This document shows, piece after piece, positions 33,467 through 41,749 of a stretch of 64,000 bases of DNA. Position numbers and translations under genes: made by a program. The DNA comes from Actinacidiphila sp. DG2A-62 (GTDB lineage: Bacteria; Actinomycetota; Actinomycetes; Streptomycetales; Streptomycetaceae), in assembly GCF_035825295.1 (NCBI RefSeq), contig NZ_JAYMGI010000002.1, positions 7,082,001 to 7,146,000 on the forward strand, in the 5' to 3' direction. The notes beneath the pieces were generated by a model that ran no database searches, was not told where the DNA came from, and saw only the letters and a list, made by a program, of their open reading frames with translations. Within the stretch, counting starts at the first letter, position 1, and each line of letters opens with the position of its first letter.

Positions 33467-35515
33467 TCAGCGCGCCGCCTCGAACGCGCGCCCTGCCGGC
33501 GTCTCGGCCGGGCCGCTGTGGAACAGCCCGCTGCTCGGGCCGTCGTCCTTGGCGGGCAGGCCGAACCAGGCGTAGCGCTGGAGGTAGGGCAGACCGTCCA
33601 GCATCTTCGCCGCCGCGGTGACGAAGGCGGCCTGCTGCTGGTCGGTCGGGAAGCGGGTGCCGTGCGAGAAGTCGATCAGCGCGAACTCGGTGAGCCAGAT
33701 CGGCTTGTGGTACCGGTCGTACACCGCCTGCAGATACGACCTGAGCTGCGCGACCGCGTCCGGCGTGGTGAAGTCGCCGCCGTACCAGTGCAGTGCGATG
33801 AAGTCGACGCGGTAGCCCTTGGCCCGCGCGCCGGACATGAAACGGTCCAGCCAGCCGCCCGGGGTGTCGCCGCCGTACGCCACCGCCGGGCTGCCGAGCA
33901 CCTTGCCGGTCCGCATCAACGCCGGCCACAGCGCGAGCGCCTGATCGACCGTCATGTTCGACTGCCCTGACATGTCGGGCTCGTTGAAGCCCAGCAGATA
34001 CGGACCCGCGGCCTCGGCGCGGGCCAGCGACGCGTCGTCGGCGCTGCCCGCGCCCCAGATCATCGGCACGAACCCCGGGCCGCTGATGCCGTCGTGGGAG
34101 GTGGACCAGGTGTAGTACCAGCTCGCGCCCGAGCGCTTCAGCGCGGTGTTCACGCCGTCGAAGCTCCACACCCCGACGCCCTTGCGGTCCGAGACCGCGG
34201 GCGCGGCGGGCGGCGGCGCGGCCGGCGCCACGGTCCCGCGCGGCGTGGCCTTCGGCGGGCGCGCGGCGGCGGAGGCGCCGGGCGTGCGGCCGGCGGTGCG
34301 CGTCGGGGTGGGCGAGGCGCTCGTCGTGGTGGGTGCGGGCGTGGCCGGCGCGGGCACGGCCGCGGTGACGGCGGGCCCGCTCGGCGCGGCGTGTGCGGCG
34401 GGCCGCGCCGGGTCCGCGGTCAGGTGCACCGCGAGCAGCGCGCCCGCGGCCACCGCCGCCACCGCGCTCACCGCCGCGGCCGGCCCGGCGACCGGCCCGT
34501 GCGGCAGCCGCGGGCGCGGTCTGCCGCCGCCCCGATGCGCACCGCTCCGCCCCCGCGGACGGGACGGCGGAGCGGTGCGCGCGGCCGTGGGGGCTACGGC
34601 CTCGGTGGGGGGCATGGGGGCCGCGGAGTGCGCGGCGGCGTGGCCCGCGGCCGGGTGCGCGGCGTACGGGCCGTGCGGGGTGTGCGGGCCGTGCGCCGCG
34701 CCCGACCAGCCCGCGGCCGGGGCGTGCGCGGCGGTCAGGTGGACCGGCACCGGCAGCAGGGGGAGGCCGCTGAGCAGCCGGTCCATCGGCAGCAGCAGAC
34801 CGCACGCGTGCCCGCACACGTCGCAGCCGCGGACGTGCCGGGCGATCCGCTTGCGCCACAGCGGACTCGGCACGCCGTCCCAGCCGGCGACCACCGTGCG
34901 CAACTGCTCGCAGCCGTCGGCCGCGCCGAGCGCCCGCACCACCGTGCGCGAGGTCTCCAGCTGCTCCTTCATCCGCTGCACCTTCACGGCGGCGTGCTGC
35001 CGGCTGAGGCCGAGCGCCTCGGCCAGCTCGGTGCGGCCGATGTCGCCGGTCTCCTCCAGCCACCACAGCGCGAGCAGGGTGCGGTCGTCGTCGTCCAGCC
35101 AGCGGGTCGCCTCGGCGATCTCCCGCCGCTGGTCGGTCAGTCCGAGCCGCAGGATCGTCACCGAGGCGAAGTCCGAGGCCGGGTCGGGTATCGCCTCGGC
35201 CGCGTCCAAGGCGGTCCTGCGCTGCCAGTTGGCCCGGCGCGCCTGCTCGCGGTCGCGGACCTGGCGGACCGCGATGGCCACCAGCCAGGACCGGAACGCC
35301 GCCGGGTCGCGCAGCTCGCCGAGCCCGCGCACCACCCGCAGCAGCGTCTCCTGGACCACGTCGTCCACGTCGTCGTGCCCGTCCAGCGCCCGCCCGACCA
35401 CGTTGTAGACCAGCGGCAGGCTCTGCGCGACCAGCACGTCGAGCGCCCGCTCGTCGCCCGCCCGGGCCGCCGCCACCATCGCTGGGTCGGGACCGACCCG
35501 CTCGCTGCCTCGCAT
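33467..35515 (-). CDS. ECF sigma factor fused to a membrane anchor and GH128-like glycoside hydrolase
   Basis: One 682-residue polypeptide. Sigma region 2 is at about residues 20-95 (VAQSLPLVYNVVGRALDGHDDVDDVVQETLLRVVRGL) and region 4 at about 155-210 (RTELAEALGLSRQHAAVKVQRMKEQLE). A cysteine-rich segment at about 237-250 (HVRGCDVCGHACG) resembles a zinc anti-sigma motif. A Pro/Ala/His linker, one membrane helix (about 345-370, AVSAVAAVAAGALLAVHL) and a Thr/Pro spacer follow. From about 445 to the end is a TIM-barrel hydrolase with KGVGVWSFDGVNT, LLGFNEPDMSGQSNM, IALHWYGGDF and IWLTEFALIDF; the glutamates in NEPD and TEFA are the likely catalytic pair. It would put an external carbohydrate-binding domain on a membrane-held sigma factor. 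Start chosen at ATG 35515. Confidence 0.88.
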   Translation of the reverse strand: MRGSERVGPDPAMVAAARAGDERALDVLVAQSLPLVYNVVGRALDGHDDVDDVVQETLLRVVRGLGELRDPAAFRSWLVAIAVRQVRDREQARRANWQRRTALDAAEAIPDPASDFASVTILRLGLTDQRREIAEATRWLDDDDRTLLALWWLEETGDIGRTELAEALGLSRQHAAVKVQRMKEQLETSRTVVRALGAADGCEQLRTVVAGWDGVPSPLWRKRIARHVRGCDVCGHACGLLLPMDRLLSGLPLLPVPVHLTAAHAPAAGWSGAAHGPHTPHGPYAAHPAAGHAAAHSAAPMPPTEAVAPTAARTAPPSRPRGRSGAHRGGGRPRPRLPHGPVAGPAAAVSAVAAVAAGALLAVHLTADPARPAAHAAPSGPAVTAAVPAPATPAPTTTSASPTPTRTAGRTPGASAAARPPKATPRGTVAPAAPPPAAPAVSDRKGVGVWSFDGVNTALKRSGASWYYTWSTSHDGISGPGFVPMIWGAGSADDASLARAEAAGPYLLGFNEPDMSGQSNMTVDQALALWPALMRTGKVLGSPAVAYGGDTPGGWLDRFMSGARAKGYRVDFIALHWYGGDFTTPDAVAQLRSYLQAVYDRYHKPIWLTEFALIDFSHGTRFPTDQQQAAFVTAAAKMLDGLPYLQRYAWFGLPAKDDGPSSGLFHSGPAETPAGRAFEAAR

Positions 35516-35603
35516 ACGCTCCGCTCCGTCACTCGTCCGGCCCGCGCCGCACCGCCGGGGCCATCGAACAGGAGACGGTGGCACGCCCGCGGGGATAACG
35601 GAA

Positions 35604-35631
35604 AGTCCCGGCCGCCGAAGCGGCCGGGACT
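35604..35631 (-). terminator. Intrinsic terminator with UUCG tetraloop
   Basis: On the minus strand AGTCCCGGCCGC-TTCG-GCGGCCGGGACT, a 12-bp perfect stem with a stable UUCG loop followed by TTTCC, 35 nt after the stop of the CBM3-GH16-like gene. Confidence 0.85.
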
Positions 35632-35665
35632 CGGCGGCCCGTGACACCGGGGCCGCGGGGCGGGC

Positions 35666-37105
35666 TCAGCTCGCCGGCACCGTGTCCTTGAACGTGGTGC
35701 CCGCGCTGCGCAGCCCGGCCACCGTGGACTGGACCTGCGCCGGGGTCAGCACCTGGTCCTTGACGAAGTACACGTAGTCCACCTGCTCGTTGTAGGAGCG
35801 CGGCGTGCTGCTGGTCTGGCCGGCGAGGTCGATCAGCCAGTGGTTGAAGTCGATCCACTGCGGGGTCTCGGGCAGGTACGGCTCACCGTGCTGGGCGACC
35901 TGCTGGCCGTCGATGTAGTACGTGATGTACTGGTTGTCGATGGTGATCTGCAGGTCGTGCCAGCCGTCGAGGCTGCCGTACTGCTGGCCGTGGGTGTTCA
36001 CCGCGTTCCACGGGTCGGGGTTGTAGGTCTCCCACGAGGTCTCGTACATGATGTTCTGCGTCTCGCCCCAGCCGCCGTTGGGCAGGTACTCGAAGTCCTG
36101 CTCGCTGTAGTCGGGGTCCATCGGCGCGTTCAGCGGCGTGAAGGTGAAGAACGTCTGGTTGACGTGGTCGCCGTCGGGGCCGCCGGTCGGCGTGTCGTTG
36201 AACTTCACCCGGGCCGCGTAGGTGCCGTTCTTGAACTTGCGGGTGGTGGTCTGGATCTCGGTCTCCTTGGTGCCCGCGGCGGTGCCGTCCGTGGTCAGCC
36301 GCAGGTTCATCACCTTGCCCGAGCCGTCGGCCACGAAGGTCACGTCCGACGGCGACCAGGTCGCGCCGGCCACACCCGGGCCGCCCTGGCCGGACTTCAC
36401 CGTCCAGCCGTGCTGCTGGACGGCCGGGTCGGAGCTGCTGGAGTAGCTGAAGTCGTCGAAGAGCGTGGGGGCGTTGGGGTCGCCGGGGTTGCCCGGCGAG
36501 GTGGGCGGGTCGGTCGGGCCGCCGGGGTCGTTGCCGGCCGGCGCGGTGCCGTAGACCAGTGCGCCGGACTCCTGCACGGTGACCTTCGGCCAGTTGGCGT
36601 AGGTGGTCTGGGAGCCGCCGAAGGAGTAGTCGTCGGCCTGGTTGATGGTCTGCCAGTCCGAGCGGTAGAAGCGCAGTTGGAGGTCGCCGGTGTTCTGGCC
36701 GGGGGCCAGCGAGCCGGCGCTGGCGGTGAAGCCGATCTGCAGGTAGCGGTCGGCGGTGGCGGTGGGGTTGGCCAGGGTGCCGAAGGTGCCGGTCACGTTG
36801 GCGCAGCCCTTGACCGCCCAGGAGCAGGCGAACTTGTAGGTGACGCTCGGCCCGTCGGACTTGAAGTAGTAGCGCAGCGTGACCTGGCTGAGCGGCACCG
36901 AGGCGGACCCGGTGTTGGTCACCTCGAACCACGGCTCGACCTGGTCGGTGGTGGCGCCCGAGGCGCTGGTCTTGTACTGCACGGTCAGCGGGTCCTGGGC
37001 GGCGGAGGCCGGCAGCGCGGTCAGCGCCGCACAGGCCAGGCCCGCCGCGGCGGACACCGCCATCGCGGCGCGGACCCTGGTGGATACGCGGAACTTTCCT
37101 GACAC
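35666..37105 (-). CDS. Secreted CBM3 + GH16-like glycoside hydrolase
   Basis: A 479-residue exported enzyme. A signal peptide covers residues about 1-35 (VRAAMAVSAAAGLACAALTALPASAA). A CBM3 cellulose-binding-type module follows (about 38-180: LTVQYKTSASG, EVTNTGSASVPLSQVTLRYYF, LQIGFTASAGSLAPGQNTGDLQLRFYRSDW). Then comes a Gly/Pro/Thr linker and a jelly-roll catalytic region (about 225-440) with FDDFSYSSSSDPAVQQHGW, TREIQTT-like EIQTTTRKFKNGTYAARVKF, DPDYSEQDFEYLPNGGWG (acidic E-x-D-x-E-like catalytic strand) and WHDLQITIDNQYITYYIDGQQV, which suit a GH16-like fold. The GTG start at 37105 has AAGGGA 6 nt upstream. A UUCG terminator follows. It likely attacks plant or fungal beta-glucans. Confidence 0.82.
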   Translation of the reverse strand: MSGKFRVSTRVRAAMAVSAAAGLACAALTALPASAAQDPLTVQYKTSASGATTDQVEPWFEVTNTGSASVPLSQVTLRYYFKSDGPSVTYKFACSWAVKGCANVTGTFGTLANPTATADRYLQIGFTASAGSLAPGQNTGDLQLRFYRSDWQTINQADDYSFGGSQTTYANWPKVTVQESGALVYGTAPAGNDPGGPTDPPTSPGNPGDPNAPTLFDDFSYSSSSDPAVQQHGWTVKSGQGGPGVAGATWSPSDVTFVADGSGKVMNLRLTTDGTAAGTKETEIQTTTRKFKNGTYAARVKFNDTPTGGPDGDHVNQTFFTFTPLNAPMDPDYSEQDFEYLPNGGWGETQNIMYETSWETYNPDPWNAVNTHGQQYGSLDGWHDLQITIDNQYITYYIDGQQVAQHGEPYLPETPQWIDFNHWLIDLAGQTSSTPRSYNEQVDYVYFVKDQVLTPAQVQSTVAGLRSAGTTFKDTVPAS

Positions 37106-37245
37106 GGTGATCCCTTTCTGCGGGGAGCCTGCCGGTCGCGGCGGGAAGTCGCCGCGGCACGGCCGGAGTTCGGGGGAGGGGTGGTGAGGGGGCAGGGAGG
37201 TGTGGGCAGGGAGGTGTGGGCAGGGCGGTGCGGGGCCGCCGGCGG

Positions 37246-38787
37246 TCAGCCGGCCGGTATCGGGCCGTGCCGTACGCCGAGCGCGGCCAGCCGCGCCCGG
37301 TGCGCGGTCAGCGCGGGCAGGAAGTCCTCGGACCAGCGGCTGCCGGGGTTCCAGACCCGGTCGGCGAGCGCGCACAGCCGCGGGAAGAGCAGGTACTCGG
37401 CCTGCCGCTCGTCCGCCACGAACTCCGTCCACAGGTGCCCCTGCGTGCCCAGCACCCGGGCGGCGGCCCGCGGCTCCCACGAGCCGGGCGCGGTGTCGGC
37501 CGCGTGCACCGCGCGCAGCTCCACCGGGTCGCCGGCCTGGCCGAGCGGCTCGCCGGGATCGGCGGACTGCGGATAGTCGAAGTACGTCGAGCGGTGCGGC
37601 GACATCACCACGTCGTGGCCGCGCCGCGCGGCGGTCAGCCCGTGGTCGGCGTCGCGCCACGGCATCACGGTGAAGCCGGGCGGCGGCGCGCCGGAGTCCT
37701 CCGCCCAGCACAGGGGCCTGCGCCCGGCCGCCGTCAGGTGGTCGCCGATCCGGCCGAGGAACCAGCCGTGCAGCGCCTTGGCGGCCGGCAGGCCCTCGTC
37801 GGCCGCCCGGCGCAGCGCCGCGGGAGAGGTCTCCCACTCCACCACCGGGCACTCGTCGCCGCCGATGTGCACGTACGGCGACGGGAACAGGTCCATCACC
37901 TCGTCCAGCACGGTCCGGCAGAAGTCCAGCGCCGCGTCGTGCACCCCGAGCACCTGCTCGCACACGCCCCAGTCGGTCCACACGTCCAGCGCCCGTCCCG
38001 GCACGTTGCCCAGCTCCGGGTACGCGGCCAGGGCCGCCCGGGTGTGGCCGGGCATCTCGATCTCCGGCAGCACGGTGACCCCGCGCCCGGCCGCGAACGC
38101 CACCAGCTCGCGCAGCTGCGCCGCGGTGTACGCGCCGCCGTGCGGCCGGTCGTCGTGGTGCGGGCTGCCGGCCCTGCCGACCATCGAGCGGGCCCGGAAG
38201 GCGCCGACCTCGGTCAGCCGCGGGTAGGCGGCCACCGGCATCCGCCAGCCCTGGTCGTCGGTGAGGTGCAGGTGCAGCACGGTCAGCTTGTGCAGCGCGA
38301 TCAGGTCGACGAAGCGGCGGACGAAGGACATCGGCAGGAAGTGCCGGGAGACGTCCAGCATCGCGCCGCGCCAGCCGTACCGCGGCGCGTCGGCGATCCG
38401 CACGGCCGGCAGCCGCCACCGCACCCCCGGCGCCGGGCGGTCCGACAGCGCCTGCGCGGGCAGCAGTTGCCGGATCGTCTGCACGCCGTGCAGCAGCCCG
38501 GCGGGCCGCGGCGCGCGCAGCAGCACCCGGTCCGGCGCGACGGTCAGCTCGTACGCCTCGGCGGCCACGTGGCCGGCCCGCAGCCCCGCGCCCGCCGCCG
38601 GGTCCAGGGCGAGCACCACGGCGCCGTCGGGGGAGTCCGGCAGCGGCAGCCCGGTGGCCGGGCGCAGCAGCGTGCGCAGCAGCCGCGCCGCGTCCCGCGC
38701 GCCGTCGCCGGCGCGCACGGCGGTGTCGGCGCCGAGCGTGAAGCCGCCGGGGTCGCGGTCGAGTCGTACGGGGTGGGGGATGATCAC
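37246..38787 (-). CDS. Beta-N-acetylhexosaminidase (GH20)
   Basis: A 513-residue family 20 hexosaminidase without a signal peptide, so probably cytosolic and acting on imported chito-oligosaccharides. The N-terminal GH20b domain covers residues 1-125. The TIM barrel contains RYGWRGAMLDVSRHFLP, LTVLHLHLTDDQGWR and PEIEMPGHTRAALAAYPEL, and the catalytic pair is D311-E312 in HIGGDE. C-terminal LGTQGHLWTEFV supplies the substrate-binding tryptophan. It is divergent from a GntR/UTRA gene with several ACTGGTC half-sites between them, which fits control by aminosugar-sensing regulation of the DasR type. It releases GlcNAc for metabolism. Confidence 0.94.
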   Translation of the reverse strand: MIIPHPVRLDRDPGGFTLGADTAVRAGDGARDAARLLRTLLRPATGLPLPDSPDGAVVLALDPAAGAGLRAGHVAAEAYELTVAPDRVLLRAPRPAGLLHGVQTIRQLLPAQALSDRPAPGVRWRLPAVRIADAPRYGWRGAMLDVSRHFLPMSFVRRFVDLIALHKLTVLHLHLTDDQGWRMPVAAYPRLTEVGAFRARSMVGRAGSPHHDDRPHGGAYTAAQLRELVAFAAGRGVTVLPEIEMPGHTRAALAAYPELGNVPGRALDVWTDWGVCEQVLGVHDAALDFCRTVLDEVMDLFPSPYVHIGGDECPVVEWETSPAALRRAADEGLPAAKALHGWFLGRIGDHLTAAGRRPLCWAEDSGAPPPGFTVMPWRDADHGLTAARRGHDVVMSPHRSTYFDYPQSADPGEPLGQAGDPVELRAVHAADTAPGSWEPRAAARVLGTQGHLWTEFVADERQAEYLLFPRLCALADRVWNPGSRWSEDFLPALTAHRARLAALGVRHGPIPAG

Positions 38788-38842
38788 GGCGGGCTCCCGG
38801 GGACGTCACCTCGGAGGGAGTGGCGGAACTTACCACTTGCCA

Positions 38843-38882
38843 ACTGGTCTGGTACTGGTCAGAGAAAGTGGCATAGACCAGT
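38843..38882. promoter_or_regulatory. ACTGGTCT / AGACCAGT half-sites (DasR/GntR-type operator)
   Basis: ACTGGTCT at 38843-38850, ACTGGTC at 38854-38860 and AGACCAGT at 38875-38882, i.e. the half-sites of the GntR/DasR-type element (TGGTCTAGACCA-like) in both orientations, upstream of the GH20 start. Confidence 0.65.
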
Positions 38883-38955
38883 AGTGGCGTCAAGGGGGCG
38901 TGCGGCGGACGGAACATGGGCGGAACGGGGCAGACCATGGCGGTGCGGCTGGTGC

Positions 38956-39023
38956 ACTGGTCACCATCTGGTTAACCTTGGGGCGCACCACACGCGGGAA
39001 AGGGACAGGGAACATGACCAGTG
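38956..39023. promoter_or_regulatory. Second pair of ACTGGTC half-sites at the GntR start
   Basis: ACTGGTC at 38956-38962 and its inverse GACCAGT at 39017-39023, the latter overlapping the first codons of the GntR gene. This suggests autoregulation through the same motif as in front of GH20. Confidence 0.45.
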
Positions 39024-39871
39024 AGCCGTCGCGCTCCGCACTGAAGCGCGAACGCGTCCGCGACCACCTCATGGAGCTGGTCGAGTCGCGGAAGCCCGGC
39101 GACCCGATCCCCTCCGAGCGCGCGCTGTGCGACCAACTCGGCGTCTCCCGGCCCACGTTGCGCTCCGCGGTGGACGAACTGGTCACCACCGGGCTGCTGG
39201 TGCGCGAGCACGGGCGCGGCATGTTCGTGGCCCGCGCCAAGATCACCCAGGAACTCAGCCCGGACCGCGACGCGCACCGGCTGCCGCAGGCCGCCGGCAG
39301 CTGGTCCAGCCAGGTGCTGGAGTTCGCGACGGTACGGGCCGGCGCCCGCGTCGGCCGCAAGCTGCACGTCTCACCGGCCGCCGAGGTCACCTACATCGCC
39401 CGGCTGCGGCTGGTCGACGGCGAGCCGATGGCGATCGAGTACCTGCACGTGCCGGCCGCGTTCGTCCCCGGGCTCGACGTCGCCGACATGGAGTCCGGCG
39501 ACTTCTACGACGTGCTGCGCGAGCGCTACGGGGTGCGGGTGCACGAGGCCGTGCAGTCCATCGAGCCGACCGTCACCAACGAGGAGGAGGCCCGGCTGAT
39601 CGGCGTCCCGGTGCTCTCGCCCGCGCTGCTCTTCGAACGCCTCACCCGCGACGACACCGGGCGGCCGGTGGAGTACGTCCACTCGGTCTACCGCGGCGAC
39701 CGCTACCGCATCGTCTCCCGGCTCGCGCTCGGCGACGCCGCGGCGGGCGCGGCGGGAGCGGGCGGGACGCCGGCCAGGACCGGCCACCACCCCGGCATCC
39801 CGCCGGGCGACCTGGCCGGACGCGGCGACGTCCCCGCGCTGATGGTCGGGGACGTGCAGCCGGCGGAGTGA
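39014..39871 (+). CDS. GntR-family regulator with UTRA domain (HutC/DasR-like)
   Basis: A 285-residue HutC-subfamily GntR regulator. The winged helix is at about residues 10-75 (KRERVRDHLMELVESRKPGDPIPSERALCDQLGVSRPTLRSAVDELVTTGLLVREHGRGMFVA). The UTRA effector domain spans about 95-245 (YIARLRLVDGEPMAIEYLHVP, ESGDFYDVLRERYGVRVHEAVQSIEPTV, VEYVHSVYRGDRYRIVSRLAL). Such domains bind phosphorylated aminosugars or other small metabolites. ATG 39014 follows an AGGGACAGGGA leader. Divergent from the hexosaminidase, with shared half-sites, so it very likely regulates GH20 and itself. A low-complexity tail follows the domain. Confidence 0.9.
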   Translation: MTSEPSRSALKRERVRDHLMELVESRKPGDPIPSERALCDQLGVSRPTLRSAVDELVTTGLLVREHGRGMFVARAKITQELSPDRDAHRLPQAAGSWSSQVLEFATVRAGARVGRKLHVSPAAEVTYIARLRLVDGEPMAIEYLHVPAAFVPGLDVADMESGDFYDVLRERYGVRVHEAVQSIEPTVTNEEEARLIGVPVLSPALLFERLTRDDTGRPVEYVHSVYRGDRYRIVSRLALGDAAAGAAGAGGTPARTGHHPGIPPGDLAGRGDVPALMVGDVQPAE

Positions 39872-40026
39872 GGGGGCGGCCGCCCTGGGGCTTGCGAGCG
39901 GCCGGGCCGGGGGTGCGCCGAGAACCGCGCCGGGCCGGGCGCGGCGGGCCGGGGGTGCGCCGGAGCTGCGTCGGGCCTGGCGTGGTGGGCCGGGCGCGGC
40001 GGGCCGGGCGCGTCAGGCGCCCCGCG

Positions 40027-40539
40027 TCAGGCGGGCGAGGGGGCGCCGGCCAGCGGCTCGGCGGGGGGCTCGGGCTCGATCGCCCGCTCGGGCTCGGCGC
40101 CCGGCTGGAGTTCGCCGGCCGGTCGGGACGCGGCAGCCGGCTCCGGCTCGATCGCCGGTCGGATCGCCGACTCGATCGTGCTTCCGGCCGTCGGCTCGGC
40201 ACCGGTGGCCGGTGCGGTGGCGGGCTGCGCGGACCACGCGGCCGGCGGGCGGGCGGTCAGCAGCGGGTCGACGGTGAGGTGGACCGCGCCGAGGGGTTCG
40301 GCCATCCGGCGCAGTGCCGCCTCCGACAGCCGGATCCACGGGTGCGTCGGGCCGAGCACCGAGCGCAGCCGGCGGTCGGTGGTGAACGCCACGGCCGTCC
40401 GGGTGCCCACCGGGGTCCGCCACAGACGGATCACCGCGCCCGCGGGCCCGCGCCGCACCGGCACGTACAAGGAGCGTCTCGCACCGTCCCCGGCGTCCGG
40501 TCCAGGCCCCGTCGACGGCTGGTGCTGACTCACGTGCAT
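40027..40539 (-). CDS. SAV_915-family protein
   Basis: A 170-residue member of a small streptomycete family known by the S. avermitilis locus tag SAV_915. The conserved part is residues about 22-100 (RSLYVPVRRGPAGAVIRLWRTPVGTRTAVAFTTDRRLRSVLGPTHPWIRLSEAALRRMAEPLGAVHLTVDPLL), an SseB-like alpha/beta fold. The C-terminus is an Ala/Pro/Glu-rich tail with repeated EPEPxAE-type elements. The start MHVSQHQ is typical. Direct GCGTCAGGCG repeats surround the stop codon. Function unknown. Confidence 0.8.
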   Translation of the reverse strand: MHVSQHQPSTGPGPDAGDGARRSLYVPVRRGPAGAVIRLWRTPVGTRTAVAFTTDRRLRSVLGPTHPWIRLSEAALRRMAEPLGAVHLTVDPLLTARPPAAWSAQPATAPATGAEPTAGSTIESAIRPAIEPEPAAASRPAGELQPGAEPERAIEPEPPAEPLAGAPSPA

Positions 40540-40711
40540 GCACCAACGGTATCCCGTGGGCCGCGGCGCCACCGCCCGGCCGTGGCGTACGGCCGGTGCG
40601 TGACGGGTGCGTGGTCGGCGCGTGGCCGCGCGGTCGGTGCGTGCCCGGCGCGGTCGGTGCGTGCCCGGCGCGTGCTCCGCGCACGAGCGGCGCGTGCGGG
40701 GCGTATCGGGG

Positions 40712-41305
40712 TCAGAGGGCGCAGCTCCAGCGCGGGGTGGGCCCCGCAACGCTGCGGGGCGTGCCCGCGTCGGTGTAGCCGACCCGCCAACTGAAGGCGG
40801 GGGCGCGCAACGAGCTGGAGCCGGGGTCGAGCCACACGCACCGGCTCATGTACGCGTGCACCTGCACCGAGACGGTCTGCTGCGGGGCCAGTGCGCCCAG
40901 CTCACACCACAGGTCGGCTGGCGAGTACGCGTCGAGCCGGCTCAGGCAGCGGCCGTCGGCCGAGCCGACCGGGTTGTCCGCGGAGCCCTCGTCGAGCAGG
41001 ACGCGGACGGTTCCGGCGGTCACCGTGCCGGTGTTCGTCACGCTGAGTGTGAACTCGCCGTTCTCGGCTTCGTCGACCTCGGCGGTGAGCGGGGTCACCC
41101 GATTGTCGAGCACGGCGCCGACGGCGCTGGGCGCGCTGGGCGGGGTCGGTGCGGGTTGCACGGGCTGCGCGGGCTGCGCCGCGGAGCCCGTGGTCGAGGC
41201 GGCCAGCAGCAGGCCGGACGCGAGGAGGAGGCAGCCGGGCACGCGGACGAGGACGCGCAGCAGGCTGCGGGGGCGGGTACGGGTGCCTGCGCGGCGGCGG
41301 TTCAT
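40712..41305 (-). CDS. Secreted hypothetical protein with Ig-like/CARDB-like domain
   Basis: A 197-residue protein with a twin-arginine-free but long basic signal peptide (MNRRRAGTRTRPRSLLRVLVRVPGCLLLASGLLLAAS), then a Pro/Ala linker. The beta-rich domain contains EFTLSVTNTGTVTAGTVRVLLDEG and TVSVQVHAYMSRCVW and four cysteines that could form two disulfides. The TNTGTVTA pattern is that of CARDB/DUF11-type extracellular beta-sandwiches, so a cell-surface role is plausible. Start at ATG 41305; the frame stays open further upstream without coding signs. No relative recognised. Confidence 0.65.
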   Translation of the reverse strand: MNRRRAGTRTRPRSLLRVLVRVPGCLLLASGLLLAASTTGSAAQPAQPVQPAPTPPSAPSAVGAVLDNRVTPLTAEVDEAENGEFTLSVTNTGTVTAGTVRVLLDEGSADNPVGSADGRCLSRLDAYSPADLWCELGALAPQQTVSVQVHAYMSRCVWLDPGSSSLRAPAFSWRVGYTDAGTPRSVAGPTPRWSCAL

Positions 41306-41563
41306 GGGGGCGGGGCCTCTCGACGGCGGGGCGCGCTGTGGGAGACAGGGTGCCTCGCGGCGGCGGGGGAGGGCGGCGACGCGGCGGGTGGCGCGGGGCG
41401 GATCCACCCGCATGACCCCTCCGGGGCGGGTCCGGGTGCGGGGTCGCGTCTGCCCCGCGGGGGTTTGTTCCCGGCTGCCGGGGTGCTGGGGTTGCTCGCG
41501 CTGGGGCACCTCCCAGGCGACGCTCTGGCGGACCCGCGCCGCCTCGGGGGTGCTGGACGCGGA

Positions 41564-41612
41564 AGCCGCCCCGGTCGGTGCACACGGGGGTGGTGCACCG
41601 ACCGGGGCGGCT
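41564..41612 (-). terminator. 20-bp perfect stem terminator after the MFS gene
   Basis: AGCCGCCCCGGTCGGTGCAC (41564-41583) and its exact reverse complement (41593-41612) with a 9-nt loop. It sits about 140 nt after the MFS stop on the minus strand, with no T-run. It lies in a 444-bp gap (41306-41749) in which I see no gene. Confidence 0.75.
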
Positions 41613-41749
41613 GGAGTGGGGGCCGGTGGTGGCCGGGTGTCCCGTCCCCACGATGACCCGGCCTGCCGGCCCCGGCCCCGGGACGCTCTCCGCTCAAGGG
41701 CGCCGGGGGGTTCGGGGTGCGGGAGAGCGGCGTACCGCTCTCCCGCGGC

